Positions 16,451-25,566 of a stretch of DNA of 64,000 nt are shown piece by piece. Position 1 is the stretch's first letter; every line of letters starts with the position of its first letter. Under the pieces are notes generated by a model that saw only the letters and a program-made list of their open reading frames with translations, ran no database searches and was not told where the DNA came from. Location: NCBI GenBank assembly GCA_947039275.1, contig CAMQYL010000010.1:1-64000 (forward strand), in the 5' to 3' direction. The position numbers and the translations under genes were made by a program. Source of the DNA: Amulumruptor sp947039275 (GTDB taxonomy: Bacteria > Bacteroidota > Bacteroidia > Bacteroidales > Muribaculaceae).

Positions 16451-17514
16451 GCCATATAGTCTGACACTGTCTTATTGAAATCTTTGAGATGCGGTGTGGT
16501 GTCAACAGGGGCAATCTGATTCCAGTCACAGCCGTTGTCGGGAGATATGTGCCCTTCGTAATAGTCGTTTTCCGATAGATAGCGGAGATGGTTTTTCCCG
16601 AAATGGACTAGATTCACAAGTTCGTCATAGCGTTCTTTTGCATGGTCGGTGTCTTTTAGGTTTGAACTTGCTTTCTTACGGTCGGTGCGTGTATAACCGT
16701 CATTTGAGAAATCAATAAATTTGACTATGCTTCTTGCATCGTGTGGTTCATTTACTCGGAATACATATATGTATGTTTGGACGCTCGATTTACCCACAAA
16801 TAGATCTTCGGGCATCTTTATGCTTGCCAAAAGAGTATGACGTTTAAGTATCTCAATATTATAGCTCTTTGCTTTGCCGGTGCCAGCCGACCCTTGTATG
16901 ATAATTGCGGCATAACCTCGGGTCATCATATCCAGCGCTTTTTTCACGAAAATCATTCCATTCCCTTCTGCCGAATATGGGGGATTCAGCACAAAGGCGT
17001 TCGCTGGAAAATCTTTGTCTGTAGCGCCAAAGCCGTATTTGCCGTTATAGTTGTTGAGCGAATCAAGATTTAAGATGTTAGAGCTTCCGTCTCCCATAAG
17101 AATCATGTTGAGTATTGCCAACATATAAATGTTTGGTAGCACTTCAAGCCCGAGCAATTGCTCGGATTTTATCTGCTGTTCCTTTTTTGCCAGAGACTGT
17201 GGCGATGTAGAGTTTTTCCTTGCATCGGCAAGCATTTCATTCATTGCGGCAACCAACAGTCCGGCAGAACCGGTGGCGAAGTCCCATACATAGGAATTCT
17301 GATCTACACGGGCGAGCTTGACCAGTAAAGTCGCGACATATGAAGGGGTAAGCACGACATCGTTGAGCTGGTCCTGTGAAAACCCGAGCCAGTTATACAT
17401 CTCGTTGAATAGCTTTCCTGCAAAATCTGTTGTGAGCCCGATTTTATAATAGATTCCTAAATCATCGATTATCTTACAGAACACATGTTTCAATTGGCTT
17501 TCTCCGTTTTCCAC
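16390..17514 (-). CDS. N6-adenine methylase part of a frameshifted BcgI-like RM subunit
   Basis: This 374-residue piece (GTG at 17514) carries the gamma-type N6-adenine methyltransferase domain: SAM-binding motif I DFATGSAGLL (residues 78-87) and catalytic motif IV NPPY (177-180). The same frame stays open back to about 17766 and encodes LGEDERVYLVAASIIATIG and further family sequence with no stop. The piece is therefore the continuation of the upstream nuclease fragment, not a complete gene. Together they make ~683 residues, close to BcgI-like A subunits. Confidence 0.85.
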   Translation of the reverse strand: MENGESQLKHVFCKIIDDLGIYYKIGLTTDFAGKLFNEMYNWLGFSQDQLNDVVLTPSYVATLLVKLARVDQNSYVWDFATGSAGLLVAAMNEMLADARKNSTSPQSLAKKEQQIKSEQLLGLEVLPNIYMLAILNMILMGDGSSNILNLDSLNNYNGKYGFGATDKDFPANAFVLNPPYSAEGNGMIFVKKALDMMTRGYAAIIIQGSAGTGKAKSYNIEILKRHTLLASIKMPEDLFVGKSSVQTYIYVFRVNEPHDARSIVKFIDFSNDGYTRTDRKKASSNLKDTDHAKERYDELVNLVHFGKNHLRYLSENDYYEGHISPDNGCDWNQIAPVDTTPHLKDFNKTVSDYMAWQVSEILKKQTLEDRLGKQ

Positions 17515-17729
17515 GCGGTTTATATTGTCGTTTGTCAGTGTGTTTTGAAGAGTCCGTATGATGAGATCTTTCTTCTGCTCTGGCAGCTCTTTATGGCTGA
17601 GAAATGCTTTGATTTTCCGTAAAATTATGTCTCCGTCTGTGTTCCCGGTTTCATTGGATGATTTCAGCTCATCCTTTTCAAGCGGGGCTACATCGCCAGG
17701 AATACCTATGGTCGCGATGATGGAGGCGG

Positions 17730-18437
17730 CTACGAGATATACACGCTCATCTTCTCCAAGGTTTTTTCATCTTTGTAGATGTCGCTGTTGAGACGTCGGA
17801 GGCTGACTGAAATCTCACGTTCTCGCTGCTCTTTTATGCGCTCTAACTCGCTCTGTGGCAATCTCAGTTCTTCGACTTTATGGATAAATTCGTCAAAATT
17901 TTCTTTTGAGAGGAATGACAGGTCGCTGTACTCTCCGACCTCCTGTCCTGCCCCAAAATTGTCTTTTGATACATAGTACACGCTGATTTTATGCTGTAGA
18001 TTCCCAAGTGGGTCTCTCCAACCAGTCATCCCTATGGCGATAATATCCGTATAGATCGAGTGATGAAGAAGCGCATTGGCATAATGCACAGCCCCGTTTA
18101 CGGCATAAGAATTTATATTTTTGAAATTTGACTCGTTTTTGGCTGTCCGGTTCTCTACTGTGCCGTTTGCATCCAGTTTGACTAATTTATCTTGATAACC
18201 TTTATACTCAATAAGGATTGGATACCATTTTAACCGTTTGTCTTGAAGTAGAAGCTTTGCATCGGGACGGTTTGCTCCTGATCCGCCGTTTTTCGACAGA
18301 TATGCTTTTAGGGCGTTGTCTATCTCCGGGTTGAGTTCCTGTTGTTCAAGTCTATAGTCAAGACCGTATGATTTTAACCAGCCATTTGCTAAATTTGCTA
18401 TGTTGGGTTCGACCGATTGTATGGTTTTCTTTGCCAT
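17730..18437 (-). CDS. Nuclease part of a frameshifted BcgI-like RM subunit
   Basis: The 235-residue N-terminal fragment has a PD-(D/E)xK nuclease pattern: Asp59 in NRPDAKLLL, and Glu77-x-Lys79 in ILIEYKG. In BcgI-like Type IIB enzymes such a nuclease is fused N-terminal to an N6-adenine methylase and pairs with a separate S subunit. The reading frame is lost at an A6 run (T6 on the plus strand, 17762-17767). Seven A would restore the fusion. With A6, nuclease and methylase would be separate peptides. No separate hsdR is present nearby. Confidence 0.8.
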   Translation of the reverse strand: MAKKTIQSVEPNIANLANGWLKSYGLDYRLEQQELNPEIDNALKAYLSKNGGSGANRPDAKLLLQDKRLKWYPILIEYKGYQDKLVKLDANGTVENRTAKNESNFKNINSYAVNGAVHYANALLHHSIYTDIIAIGMTGWRDPLGNLQHKISVYYVSKDNFGAGQEVGEYSDLSFLSKENFDEFIHKVEELRLPQSELERIKEQREREISVSLRRLNSDIYKDEKTLEKMSVYIS

Positions 18438-18560
18438 GTGAATTTAATTTGCCGAATTGATAGATGTGGGAAATGTAAGCTGAAGCATAGATAGGGTTTA
18501 ATCGTGCACACAAGTCTGTTTATTCATGCAGCCTGTTGGAATTTAATCATGTGATAAAGG

Positions 18561-19364
18561 CTATTTTAACAATTTTCTATCGTTATCGCCGCTTTCCAAT
18601 ACGCTCATTTGATGGATGGCTATTTGGTTCAGCTTTACAAGTCGCTCGCTCTGTGTCATGCCTTGTTCGATAAAAACCGCATTGATATTTTCCATATTGG
18701 ACAGGCATATTAGCTCGTTGATTGATGCATAGTCGCGGATGTTGCCTTTCAGGTCGGGGTGTGCGTCGCGCCATTGCTTCGCCGTGATGCCGAATATCGC
18801 CACGTTGAGCACGTCGGCTTCGTTGGCATAAATCATGGTTGTCTGTGCTGGGGTAATCTCTGCCGGGATAAGGTTATGCTTTATGGCTTCGGTGTGTATT
18901 CGATAGTTGATTTTTGACAATTCGCGTTTCGCTGACCATCCCAGAAGATGCTGTTCTTCCGTTTTTAGCCTCTGAAATTCCTTTACTATGTAGATTTTGA
19001 ACTCCGGACTTATCCACATCGCAAACTCAAAGGCTATATCCTTATGTGCATATGTGCCGCCGTATCGTCCTGCTTTTGCCTGAACGCTTATCGCATTTGT
19101 CTTTGCGACAAACTCTTTGACACTTATTTTGAAGCTGTTTAAGCCTGCTTGATTTTTAATTATGGCGAATTCGCCATAATTAAAATCTGGATTATATACT
19201 CTCTCCCATATACCTATGTACTCAAGTGTGTTGCGATTTCGGAGCCAGTCGGTTATGAAAAAATCTCCGTCTTTGGCGCGTAACATATCCGTTAGGCATA
19301 TGTAATCCTCTCCGTCTACTTTTATCACGTTGACTTCAGTATTCTGTACAGTGATTTTTGCCAT
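18561..19364 (-). CDS. KilA-N domain protein
   Basis: A 267-residue soluble protein. Residues ~15-110 match the KilA-N DNA-binding domain common in phages and mobile islands: GEDYICLTDMLRAKDG, FFITDWLRNRNTLEYIGIWE, GRYGGTYAHKDIAFEFAMWISPEFKIYIV. The C-terminal half is helical and includes TTMIYANEADVLNVAIFGITAKQWR, a segment seen in many Bacteroidales KilA-N proteins. It lies directly upstream of the restriction locus on the same strand. A regulatory or anti-phage role is inference. Confidence 0.85.
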   Translation of the reverse strand: MAKITVQNTEVNVIKVDGEDYICLTDMLRAKDGDFFITDWLRNRNTLEYIGIWERVYNPDFNYGEFAIIKNQAGLNSFKISVKEFVAKTNAISVQAKAGRYGGTYAHKDIAFEFAMWISPEFKIYIVKEFQRLKTEEQHLLGWSAKRELSKINYRIHTEAIKHNLIPAEITPAQTTMIYANEADVLNVAIFGITAKQWRDAHPDLKGNIRDYASINELICLSNMENINAVFIEQGMTQSERLVKLNQIAIHQMSVLESGDNDRKLLK

Positions 19365-19531
19365 AGCTAAGAATTAACGCTTGGTTGATAAGAGCATTGC
19401 GAATTTAGTCAGAATGTGTGAGGTGTCAAAATTTTGGGGGAAACAAATCTGGTGGCAAATAAGCGACCGGGGCAGGGCGGGGTGCCTTGCTCCGGTCGGT
19501 GGTGTGTTATGTTTCTTGTGTCGGCGGGAGA

Positions 19532-19702
19532 TTATTCGCCGGGGATGATTGCTTCGCTGGGGCATACTTCAGAGCATGAGCCGCAGTCGATGCAGGTATC
19601 GGGGTCGATGTGGTAGATGTCGCCCTCAGAGATAGCGCCCACGGGGCAGACGGGGAGGCAGGTGCCGCAAGCGACACAAGAGTCGGTGATTACGTAAGCC
19701 AT
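19532..19702 (-). CDS. 2[4Fe-4S] ferredoxin
   Basis: This 56-residue cytosolic electron carrier is read from ATG at 19702 to TAA at 19532. Two complete CxxCxxCxxxCP clusters are visible: CVACGTCLPVCP (residues 9-20) and CIDCGSCSEVCP (37-48). It ends AIIPGE. The length and the cysteine spacing are those of clostridial-type ferredoxins, which serve pyruvate:ferredoxin oxidoreductase, hydrogenase or Rnf in anaerobes. A TAATTTTG element (complement of 19785-19792) lies upstream. Confidence 0.93.
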   Translation of the reverse strand: MAYVITDSCVACGTCLPVCPVGAISEGDIYHIDPDTCIDCGSCSEVCPSEAIIPGE

Positions 19703-19896
19703 AGTAGTTTAGTGTTTATAAGTTAGCTTTTAGGAATTTCTGTCATTGGTGAGCTGCCTGTGACAATACTCACTTTCTGTGATGCAAAATTACATATATT
19801 TGGCAAATGCGCCACATTTTTCAGCGAAAAATTTCCAAAAACGGGTTTAAACAATGTTTATGGCTGCCAGGGGATACCCAAAAGTAGTGATTGGTG

Positions 19897-20523
19897 TCAG
19901 AAGAGGTAGGCGGCGGTGATGGTCCAGCAGCGGGTTTTGCCGTCAATGCTGACATTGCTGAGCTCGCCTCCGCTGAGACGGTTGACTACAGAGTTGGAGA
20001 GACCGAGACCGTAGGATGCGGCTACCTGTATCTTGTTGATTACCTGGAGTCCGAAACCGAAGTTCCACGCCACGTCGAAGGTCTTGTTTTTGAGCGCGTC
20101 GTTGATGCCTGTGCGGCTGGTCAGGAAGGCGAATGACGGACCGGTGGTGACGAAAGGAGATACTATCTTGCCGATGCCGGGGAGTCCGATCATGTACTTG
20201 AGGTTGATGGGTATCTCGATGTAGTCACGGTGCGAGACGATGTCGGAGCTGAGGTTGTCGTAGTCATACTGTGCTTCAAGGTTGCGGCGCACGTACATGA
20301 GTGAGGCGTCGAAACCGAGATTGATCGCCGGGGCGATGAACTGCATCATCACACCGCCTGTGAAACCGCTCTGGTTGTCAGAGTCGAATACCGACTTGTT
20401 GAAGTGGAGCGAGTTGACAGTCATGCCGACCTTGGCACCGAACTTGAACTGTGCTGAGGCGGGTACTGCCGCGCATATCGCCACGATAACGGCTGCTGCC
20501 AATGAAATCAATGTCTTTTTCAT
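19897..20523 (-). CDS. Porin-family outer-membrane beta-barrel protein
   Basis: From the ATG at 20523 it has 208 residues. A signal peptide (MKKTLISLAAAVIVAICAAV...ASA-Q) ends near residue 23. The mature part starts FKFGAKVGMTVNSLHF and continues as antiparallel strands (GVMMQFIAPAINLGFDASLMYV), ending ITAAYLF with a C-terminal Phe. This is the PorT/outer membrane protein beta-barrel family. The role is unknown. The promoter at 20587-20617 lies ~64 nt upstream. Confidence 0.85.
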   Translation of the reverse strand: MKKTLISLAAAVIVAICAAVPASAQFKFGAKVGMTVNSLHFNKSVFDSDNQSGFTGGVMMQFIAPAINLGFDASLMYVRRNLEAQYDYDNLSSDIVSHRDYIEIPINLKYMIGLPGIGKIVSPFVTTGPSFAFLTSRTGINDALKNKTFDVAWNFGFGLQVINKIQVAASYGLGLSNSVVNRLSGGELSNVSIDGKTRCWTITAAYLF

Positions 20524-20586
20524 AAGGGGTAAAAATGGGGTTAGATGTGTGAACATTTTTCCTACGAAAGGTATTTATCCAGTGTG

Positions 20587-20617
20587 CAAAGTTACCTTTT
20601 TTGCATTATATAGCCAA
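20587..20617 (-). promoter_or_regulatory. Promoter of the porin-family gene
   Basis: On the minus strand TTG (complement of 20615-20617), 20 nt and TAACTTTG (complement of 20587-20594) match the consensus. A divergent TATATTTG (20636-20643) for yihY lies beside it. If that is used, yihY mRNA would be nearly leaderless. Confidence 0.6.
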
Positions 20618-20649
20618 GTTGTGTTAAAATTTACCTATATTTGTCACAT

Positions 20650-22041
20650 ATGCCGCAATCAAAAGATACTGTTTCGCCGTCGCGGTTGGAGCGTCTGATG
20701 TCATGGGCAAAGGCGCGCTGGACCTACTGCACCACGGGTGTGTGGCTTGACCCCCGCCGCAACTGGAAGGTGTCGGTGGTCAAGACGCTCAATCTTGCCG
20801 TAAGGTCATTTATGGACTCTGATCTGCAGGTCAGGGCAGCCTCGCTGACATATAATACTGTGCTGGCAGTCGTGCCCGCGCTGGCTATGGTGTTTGCCAT
20901 CGGGCGCGGCTTCGGTTTCCAGAATCTGCTTCAGAAGCAGCTCTATGATGCTTTCCCGTCGCAGCACACTATGATTTCGACTGCGCTCAAGTTTGTCGAC
21001 AGCTATCTGTCGCAGGCTTCCGAAGGGCTGTTTGTCGGCGTAGGTATCGTGTTCCTCCTGTGGACCATGATATCGCTGCTCGGCAATGTCGAGGATGCCT
21101 TTAATATAATATGGGATGTCAAGCGCGGACGCACTCTGTGGCGCAAGGTGACCGATTATCTTGCCATCTTCCTCATATTGCCTATATTGATGATAGTGGC
21201 TGCCGGCATTTCAATCACGATGTCGACCACTCTGCATAATCTGCTGCCGTTCGGATTCCTGTCGCCGGCGGTGGAGTTTTTCCTTGATTTGGCGAGCTAT
21301 GCAATCACATGCCTGTTTTTCGCCGGGGCATACATGCTGATACCCAATACCAAGGTGAAGTTCGGCAATGCTCTGATTGCCGGGTTTATCGCCGGAGTGA
21401 GTTTCCTGGTGCTGCAATGGCTGTTTCTGTCGGGGCAGATCTATGTGGCGAAATACAATGCGATATACGGTAGTTTCTCGTTTCTGCCACTGTTTCTGCT
21501 CTGGCTCTACCTCGTATGGCTTATCACATTGATAGGCGCGATACTGTGTTACGCATCGCAAAACACTTTCGCGCTCAGCTTCATCGGACAGGTTGACAGC
21601 ATATCTCCCAACTATCGCCGTAAGGTCACGATTGTAGTCATGACGCTTATATGCCGTCGCTTCTACGACCGCAAGCCTCCGATGAATGTCACGGAGCTGG
21701 CACGTACGTATGCTCTGCCGGCGCGGCTTGTCAAGGATATAGCCACTCTGCTTGTCAACGTGAGGGTGCTTGACTATGTGACCACCGATGCCACCGAAGG
21801 GGAGCAGCCGTTGCAGCTCGCAGTCCCGGTAGAGACGTTGACTGTGGGTGATGTGATGGGGCTGATTGACAATTACGGCACCTCGGGCTTCATCCCGCTT
21901 TTTGACAAGCGTTTTGCCGCGGTCAACAAGATTGCCCAAGGATTTGACTGCGAGTTCACCTCTATTACCGATAAGACACGGTTTATAGACATCCCGGTAG
22001 ATGTAGAGCCATTGCCTCTTACCAAGATTACAGTAAATTAA
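20650..22041 (+). CDS. YihY/virulence factor BrkB family membrane protein
   Basis: An inner-membrane protein of the YihY/BrkB family, once misnamed ribonuclease BN. From the ATG at 20650 it has 463 residues. Six hydrophobic segments span ~60-290 (LTYNTVLAVVPALAMVFAIGR, LFVGVGIVFLLWTMISLLGNVE, YGSFSFLPLFLLWLYLVWLITLIGAIL). A C-terminal winged-helix-like soluble extension of ~150 residues (PPMNVTELARTYALPARLVKDIATLLV) is common in Bacteroidales members. The upstream TTG at 20641 is rejected. The function of the family is unsettled. Confidence 0.9.
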   Translation: MPQSKDTVSPSRLERLMSWAKARWTYCTTGVWLDPRRNWKVSVVKTLNLAVRSFMDSDLQVRAASLTYNTVLAVVPALAMVFAIGRGFGFQNLLQKQLYDAFPSQHTMISTALKFVDSYLSQASEGLFVGVGIVFLLWTMISLLGNVEDAFNIIWDVKRGRTLWRKVTDYLAIFLILPILMIVAAGISITMSTTLHNLLPFGFLSPAVEFFLDLASYAITCLFFAGAYMLIPNTKVKFGNALIAGFIAGVSFLVLQWLFLSGQIYVAKYNAIYGSFSFLPLFLLWLYLVWLITLIGAILCYASQNTFALSFIGQVDSISPNYRRKVTIVVMTLICRRFYDRKPPMNVTELARTYALPARLVKDIATLLVNVRVLDYVTTDATEGEQPLQLAVPVETLTVGDVMGLIDNYGTSGFIPLFDKRFAAVNKIAQGFDCEFTSITDKTRFIDIPVDVEPLPLTKITVN

Positions 22042-22062
22042 CCCATATTAAATTTCTCAGAC

Positions 22063-22437
22063 ATGAAAAAAGTAATCTCCACCACCGAGGCTCCCGGAGC
22101 CATCGGACCTTACTCCCAGGGCATAGACCTTGGCAATATCGTGTTTTGCTCAGGGCAGATACCCATCAACCCTGCTACAGGTGCAATGCCTGAAGGCATC
22201 ACAGCCCAGACCGAGCAGGCTATAGCCAATGTCAAGGCATTGCTCAAATCAATAGGTCTTGGCTTGGAAAATGTTGTGAAAACCACCGTGTTCTTGGCTG
22301 ATATAGCGGATTTTGCAGCGATGAATGAAGTGTATGCATCGCACTTCACCGAACCGTTTCCTGCCCGTTCCGCTGTGGCGGTCAAGGATCTCCCCAAAGG
22401 GGCTTTGGTAGAGGTAGAGGTGATCGCAGCACGTTGA
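22063..22437 (+). CDS. RidA family enamine/imine deaminase
   Basis: A cytosolic trimeric enzyme that hydrolyses reactive 2-aminoacrylate and related imines released by PLP enzymes. It has 124 residues, the standard length. It starts KKVISTTEAPGAIGPYSQ and contains VFCSGQIPINPATG, the KTTVFLADIADFAAMNEVY helix, and the substrate-binding Arg in PFPARSAVAVKDLPKGALVEVE. It is 21 nt behind yihY and probably co-transcribed with it. Confidence 0.95.
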   Translation: MKKVISTTEAPGAIGPYSQGIDLGNIVFCSGQIPINPATGAMPEGITAQTEQAIANVKALLKSIGLGLENVVKTTVFLADIADFAAMNEVYASHFTEPFPARSAVAVKDLPKGALVEVEVIAAR

Positions 22438-22497
22438 TTTGCGGCGAGTCTCTGCGTATATTCTTAAAATTTGTTGATAAAATAAAATGCTGTTTAT

Positions 22498-22562
22498 TTT
22501 GACAGCATGAAACAAAATAGTAAATTTGCATCCACAAGTCGCTCCCCGGAGCCTTGTGGATG
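22498..22562 (+). promoter_or_regulatory. Promoter and leader hairpin of ppdK
   Basis: A TTTG (22498-22501), 19 nt spacing and TAAATTTG (22521-22528) form a full consensus promoter. Directly after it a 10-bp stem (22529-22538 with 22553-22562) with a GC-rich loop is followed by a T-rich run (22563-22577). The leader to the ATG at 22676 is ~140 nt. The hairpin may protect the 5' end or attenuate transcription. Confidence 0.6.
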
Positions 22563-22675
22563 TTCTATTTTTATTTTTGCAGCCATGAATTGGAATCGCA
22601 ATGTATAAAAACAGTTAACTTAGTCTAATCAATTCTTAAAATACATTAACCTTAATTACAGAAAAACCCTTACAG

Positions 22676-25390
22676 ATGAAAAGAGTTTACACGTTCGGTG
22701 ACGGACATGCCGAAGGCGATGCTTCGATGCGTAACCTTCTCGGTGGCAAAGGTGCCAACCTTGCTGAAATGAACCTGCTCGGCATGCCTGTGCCTCCCGG
22801 ATTTACCATCACAACCGAAGTCTGCACAGAATACACACAATATGGCCGCGATGAGGTCGTGAAGCGTCTCAACGACGATGTGCACAAAGCTATCGCTCAT
22901 GTTGAAGGCCTTACGGGCAAGAAGTTCAACGATCCCTCTAATCCTCTGCTCGTGTCGGTGCGCTCTGGAGCGCGTGCTTCCATGCCTGGCATGATGGATA
23001 CAGTGCTCAATCTCGGCATGAACGATGCCACAGTGGCTTCGCTGGCTGAAAAAAGCGGCAATCCACGCTTTGCATGGGACAGTTACCGCCGTTTCGTGCA
23101 GATGTACGGCGACGTTGTGCTTGGCATGAAGCCCAAGAGCAAAGAGGACATCGATCCCTTCGAAGAAATCATGGACAAGGTCAAGGAGCAGAAAGGCGTG
23201 AAGCTTGATACAGAGCTTGATGTCGAAGACCTCCAGACTCTGGTGAAGCTGTTTAAAGCTGCTGTCAAGGAACATACCGGCAAGGATTTCCCTGATGATG
23301 CCTGGGAACAGCTCTGGGGCGGTATCTGCGCTGTGTTTGACAGCTGGATGAACGAGCGCGCCATCATCTACCGCCGCATGAACCAGATACCCGAAGAGTG
23401 GGGTACTGCCGTTAACGTTCAGGCCATGGTCTATGGCAACATGGGCGACAACTCTGCTACAGGTGTGGCTTTCAGCCGTGATGCAGCTACAGGCGAAAAC
23501 ATATTCAACGGCGAGTATCTCATCAACGCTCAGGGTGAGGACGTTGTGGCTGGTATCCGCACACCCCAGCAGATTACTGTGGAAGGCTCACGCCGCTGGG
23601 CTGCCCTCCAGGGCATCTCTGAGGAGGAACGCGCCAGCAAGTATCCTTCTCTTGAGGAGTCGATGCCTGTATGCGCTGCCGAGCTGATTGCCATCTCCAA
23701 CAAGCTCGAAGGTTACTACAAGGATATGCAGGATATGGAGTTCACTATCCAGGACGGCAAGCTCTGGATGCTCCAGACCCGCAACGGCAAGCGCACCGGC
23801 GCTGCCATGGTCAAGATAGCGATGGATCTGCTCCGCGCAGGTGTCATCGACGAGAAGACCGTAGTGCTCCGCATGGAGCCTCAGAAGCTCGACGAGCTGC
23901 TCCACCCCGTGTTTGACAAGGCTGCTCTCAAGCGCGCACGTGTCGTAGCTAAGGGTCTCCCTGCCTCTCCAGGTGCCGCTACCGGCATGATTGTGTTCTC
24001 AGCCGAAGATGCTGAGGCATGGTCAGAGAAGAAGAAGAAAGTGGTGCTCGTGCGCATCGAGACATCTCCCGAAGACCTTCGCGGTATGGCTGTGGCTCAG
24101 GGTATCCTGACGATGCGTGGCGGTATGACCAGCCATGCAGCTGTGGTTGCCCGCGGTATGGGCAAGTGCTGCGTGTCGGGTGCCGGTGAAATCCGCGTTG
24201 ACTACAAGGCTAAGACCGTGGTCATGGGCGGTATCACATATAAGGAGGGCGACTGGATTTCTCTCAACGGCTCTACAGGCGAGGTGTATGACGGCCAGGT
24301 GCCCACCACCGAACCCGAGCTCGGTGGCGATTTCGGTGCCATCATGAACCTCTCTGACAAGTTTACCAAGTGCCTCGTCCGCACCAATGCCGACACACCG
24401 CGCGATGCCAAGCAGGCTCGCCACTTCGGTGCTCAGGGTATCGGTCTGTGCCGCACAGAGCACATGTTCTTCGAGGGCGACCGCATCAAGGCTGTGCGCG
24501 AGATGATTCTTGCTTCTGACGAGCAGGGTCGCCGCCACGCCCTTGCCAAACTGCTCCCGATGCAGCGTGGTGACTTCGAGGGCATCTTTGAGGCTATGGA
24601 CGGCTTCGGAGTGACTATCCGTCTGCTCGATCCCCCTCTGCATGAATTCGTACCCCATCAGACAGCCACACAGAAAGAGCTGGCAAACGAGATGGGTCTG
24701 ACTCTTGAGGAGGTTAAGGCAAAGGTTGATAGCTTGGAGGAATTCAACCCCATGCTCGGTCACCGCGGCTGCCGCCTTGGCATCACATATCCCGAAATCA
24801 CCGAGATGCAGACACGCGCCATCATCGAGGCAGCTCTCGCAGTCAAGGCTCGTGGCATTGACGTGCATCCCGAAATCATGATACCTCTGGTCGGCTCGCT
24901 CAAGGAGATCCAGAATCAGGCAGATGTAATCAACATCACCGCAGCCAAGGTGTTTGAGGAGGCTGGCACATCAGTTCCCTACAAGGTAGGTACGATGATC
25001 GAGGTGCCCCGCGCAGCTCTGACTGCCAACGAAATCGCCACTGTGGCAGACTTCTTCTCGTTCGGTACAAATGACCTGACTCAGATGACATTCGGCTTCT
25101 CGCGTGACGATGCTCCCAAGTTCCTCAAATTCTACAAGGAGCACGGCATTATCAAGACCGATCCCTTCGAAGTCCTTGACCAGGAAGGCGTAGGCCAGCT
25201 CGTCAAGATGGGCGTAGAAAAGGGTCGCGCCACCAAGCCTGAGCTTAAGGTGGGTATTTGCGGCGAGCATGGCGGCGAACCCTCGTCAGTCAAGTTCTGC
25301 GCCAAACTCGGCATGAACTACGTCAGCTGCTCACCCTATCGTGTGCCCATCGCCCGCGTAGCCGCGGCGCAGGCTGCCTTAGAGGAGTAA
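22676..25390 (+). CDS. ppdK: Pyruvate, phosphate dikinase
   Basis: A cytosolic enzyme that interconverts pyruvate, ATP and phosphate with PEP, AMP and pyrophosphate. It serves in glycolysis or gluconeogenesis of anaerobes. It has 904 residues, the full length. Domains in order: an ATP-grasp N-terminal part (GGKGANLAEMNLLGMPVPPGF, SVRSGARASMPGMMDTVLNLG), the swivelling phosphohistidine domain (GGMTSHAAVVARGMGKCCVSG, catalytic His), and the PEP/pyruvate TIM barrel (GHRGCRLGITYPEI, SFGTNDLTQMTFGFSRDD, VGICGEHGG). It is monocistronic, with its own promoter and a strong terminator hairpin. Confidence 0.98.
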   Translation: MKRVYTFGDGHAEGDASMRNLLGGKGANLAEMNLLGMPVPPGFTITTEVCTEYTQYGRDEVVKRLNDDVHKAIAHVEGLTGKKFNDPSNPLLVSVRSGARASMPGMMDTVLNLGMNDATVASLAEKSGNPRFAWDSYRRFVQMYGDVVLGMKPKSKEDIDPFEEIMDKVKEQKGVKLDTELDVEDLQTLVKLFKAAVKEHTGKDFPDDAWEQLWGGICAVFDSWMNERAIIYRRMNQIPEEWGTAVNVQAMVYGNMGDNSATGVAFSRDAATGENIFNGEYLINAQGEDVVAGIRTPQQITVEGSRRWAALQGISEEERASKYPSLEESMPVCAAELIAISNKLEGYYKDMQDMEFTIQDGKLWMLQTRNGKRTGAAMVKIAMDLLRAGVIDEKTVVLRMEPQKLDELLHPVFDKAALKRARVVAKGLPASPGAATGMIVFSAEDAEAWSEKKKKVVLVRIETSPEDLRGMAVAQGILTMRGGMTSHAAVVARGMGKCCVSGAGEIRVDYKAKTVVMGGITYKEGDWISLNGSTGEVYDGQVPTTEPELGGDFGAIMNLSDKFTKCLVRTNADTPRDAKQARHFGAQGIGLCRTEHMFFEGDRIKAVREMILASDEQGRRHALAKLLPMQRGDFEGIFEAMDGFGVTIRLLDPPLHEFVPHQTATQKELANEMGLTLEEVKAKVDSLEEFNPMLGHRGCRLGITYPEITEMQTRAIIEAALAVKARGIDVHPEIMIPLVGSLKEIQNQADVINITAAKVFEEAGTSVPYKVGTMIEVPRAALTANEIATVADFFSFGTNDLTQMTFGFSRDDAPKFLKFYKEHGIIKTDPFEVLDQEGVGQLVKMGVEKGRATKPELKVGICGEHGGEPSSVKFCAKLGMNYVSCSPYRVPIARVAAAQAALEE

Positions 25391-25410
25391 TCGAGACTCC
25401 ACAGATATTT

Positions 25411-25465
25411 GCGAGCTGCAATGCCTGTCCCTTGTCAGAAAGGGCAGCATTGAAGCTCGCTCTTT
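25411..25465 (+). terminator. Terminator hairpin after ppdK
   Basis: The stem 25411-25433 / 25439-25460 is long, with two or three mismatches, and is followed by TCTTT. It begins 20 nt after the ppdK stop. Two shorter hairpins (GCCGC-AA-GCGGC type near 25474 and CAGCAGCTTGCTGCTG near 25540) lie between it and the RAYT gene. Confidence 0.75.
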
Positions 25466-25566
25466 AACCGACAAGCCGCAAGCGGCTCGCACGAAAACAA
25501 AAGACTATTCAACCTCTATTTTGCCTTCTGTGCCAGCAGCTTGCTGCTGCCTTAATCCAATCGCCC

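Noticed and set aside
15289..18437. Classical Type I restriction system that lost hsdR
   Set aside because: The N-terminal fragment carries its own PD-(D/E)xK pattern fused to the methylase, so a BcgI-like Type IIB/IIG arrangement explains the locus without hsdR.
24023..24868. 281-codon minus-strand frame inside ppdK
   Set aside because: It is antisense to a conserved catalytic region, has no recognisable domain and no promoter.
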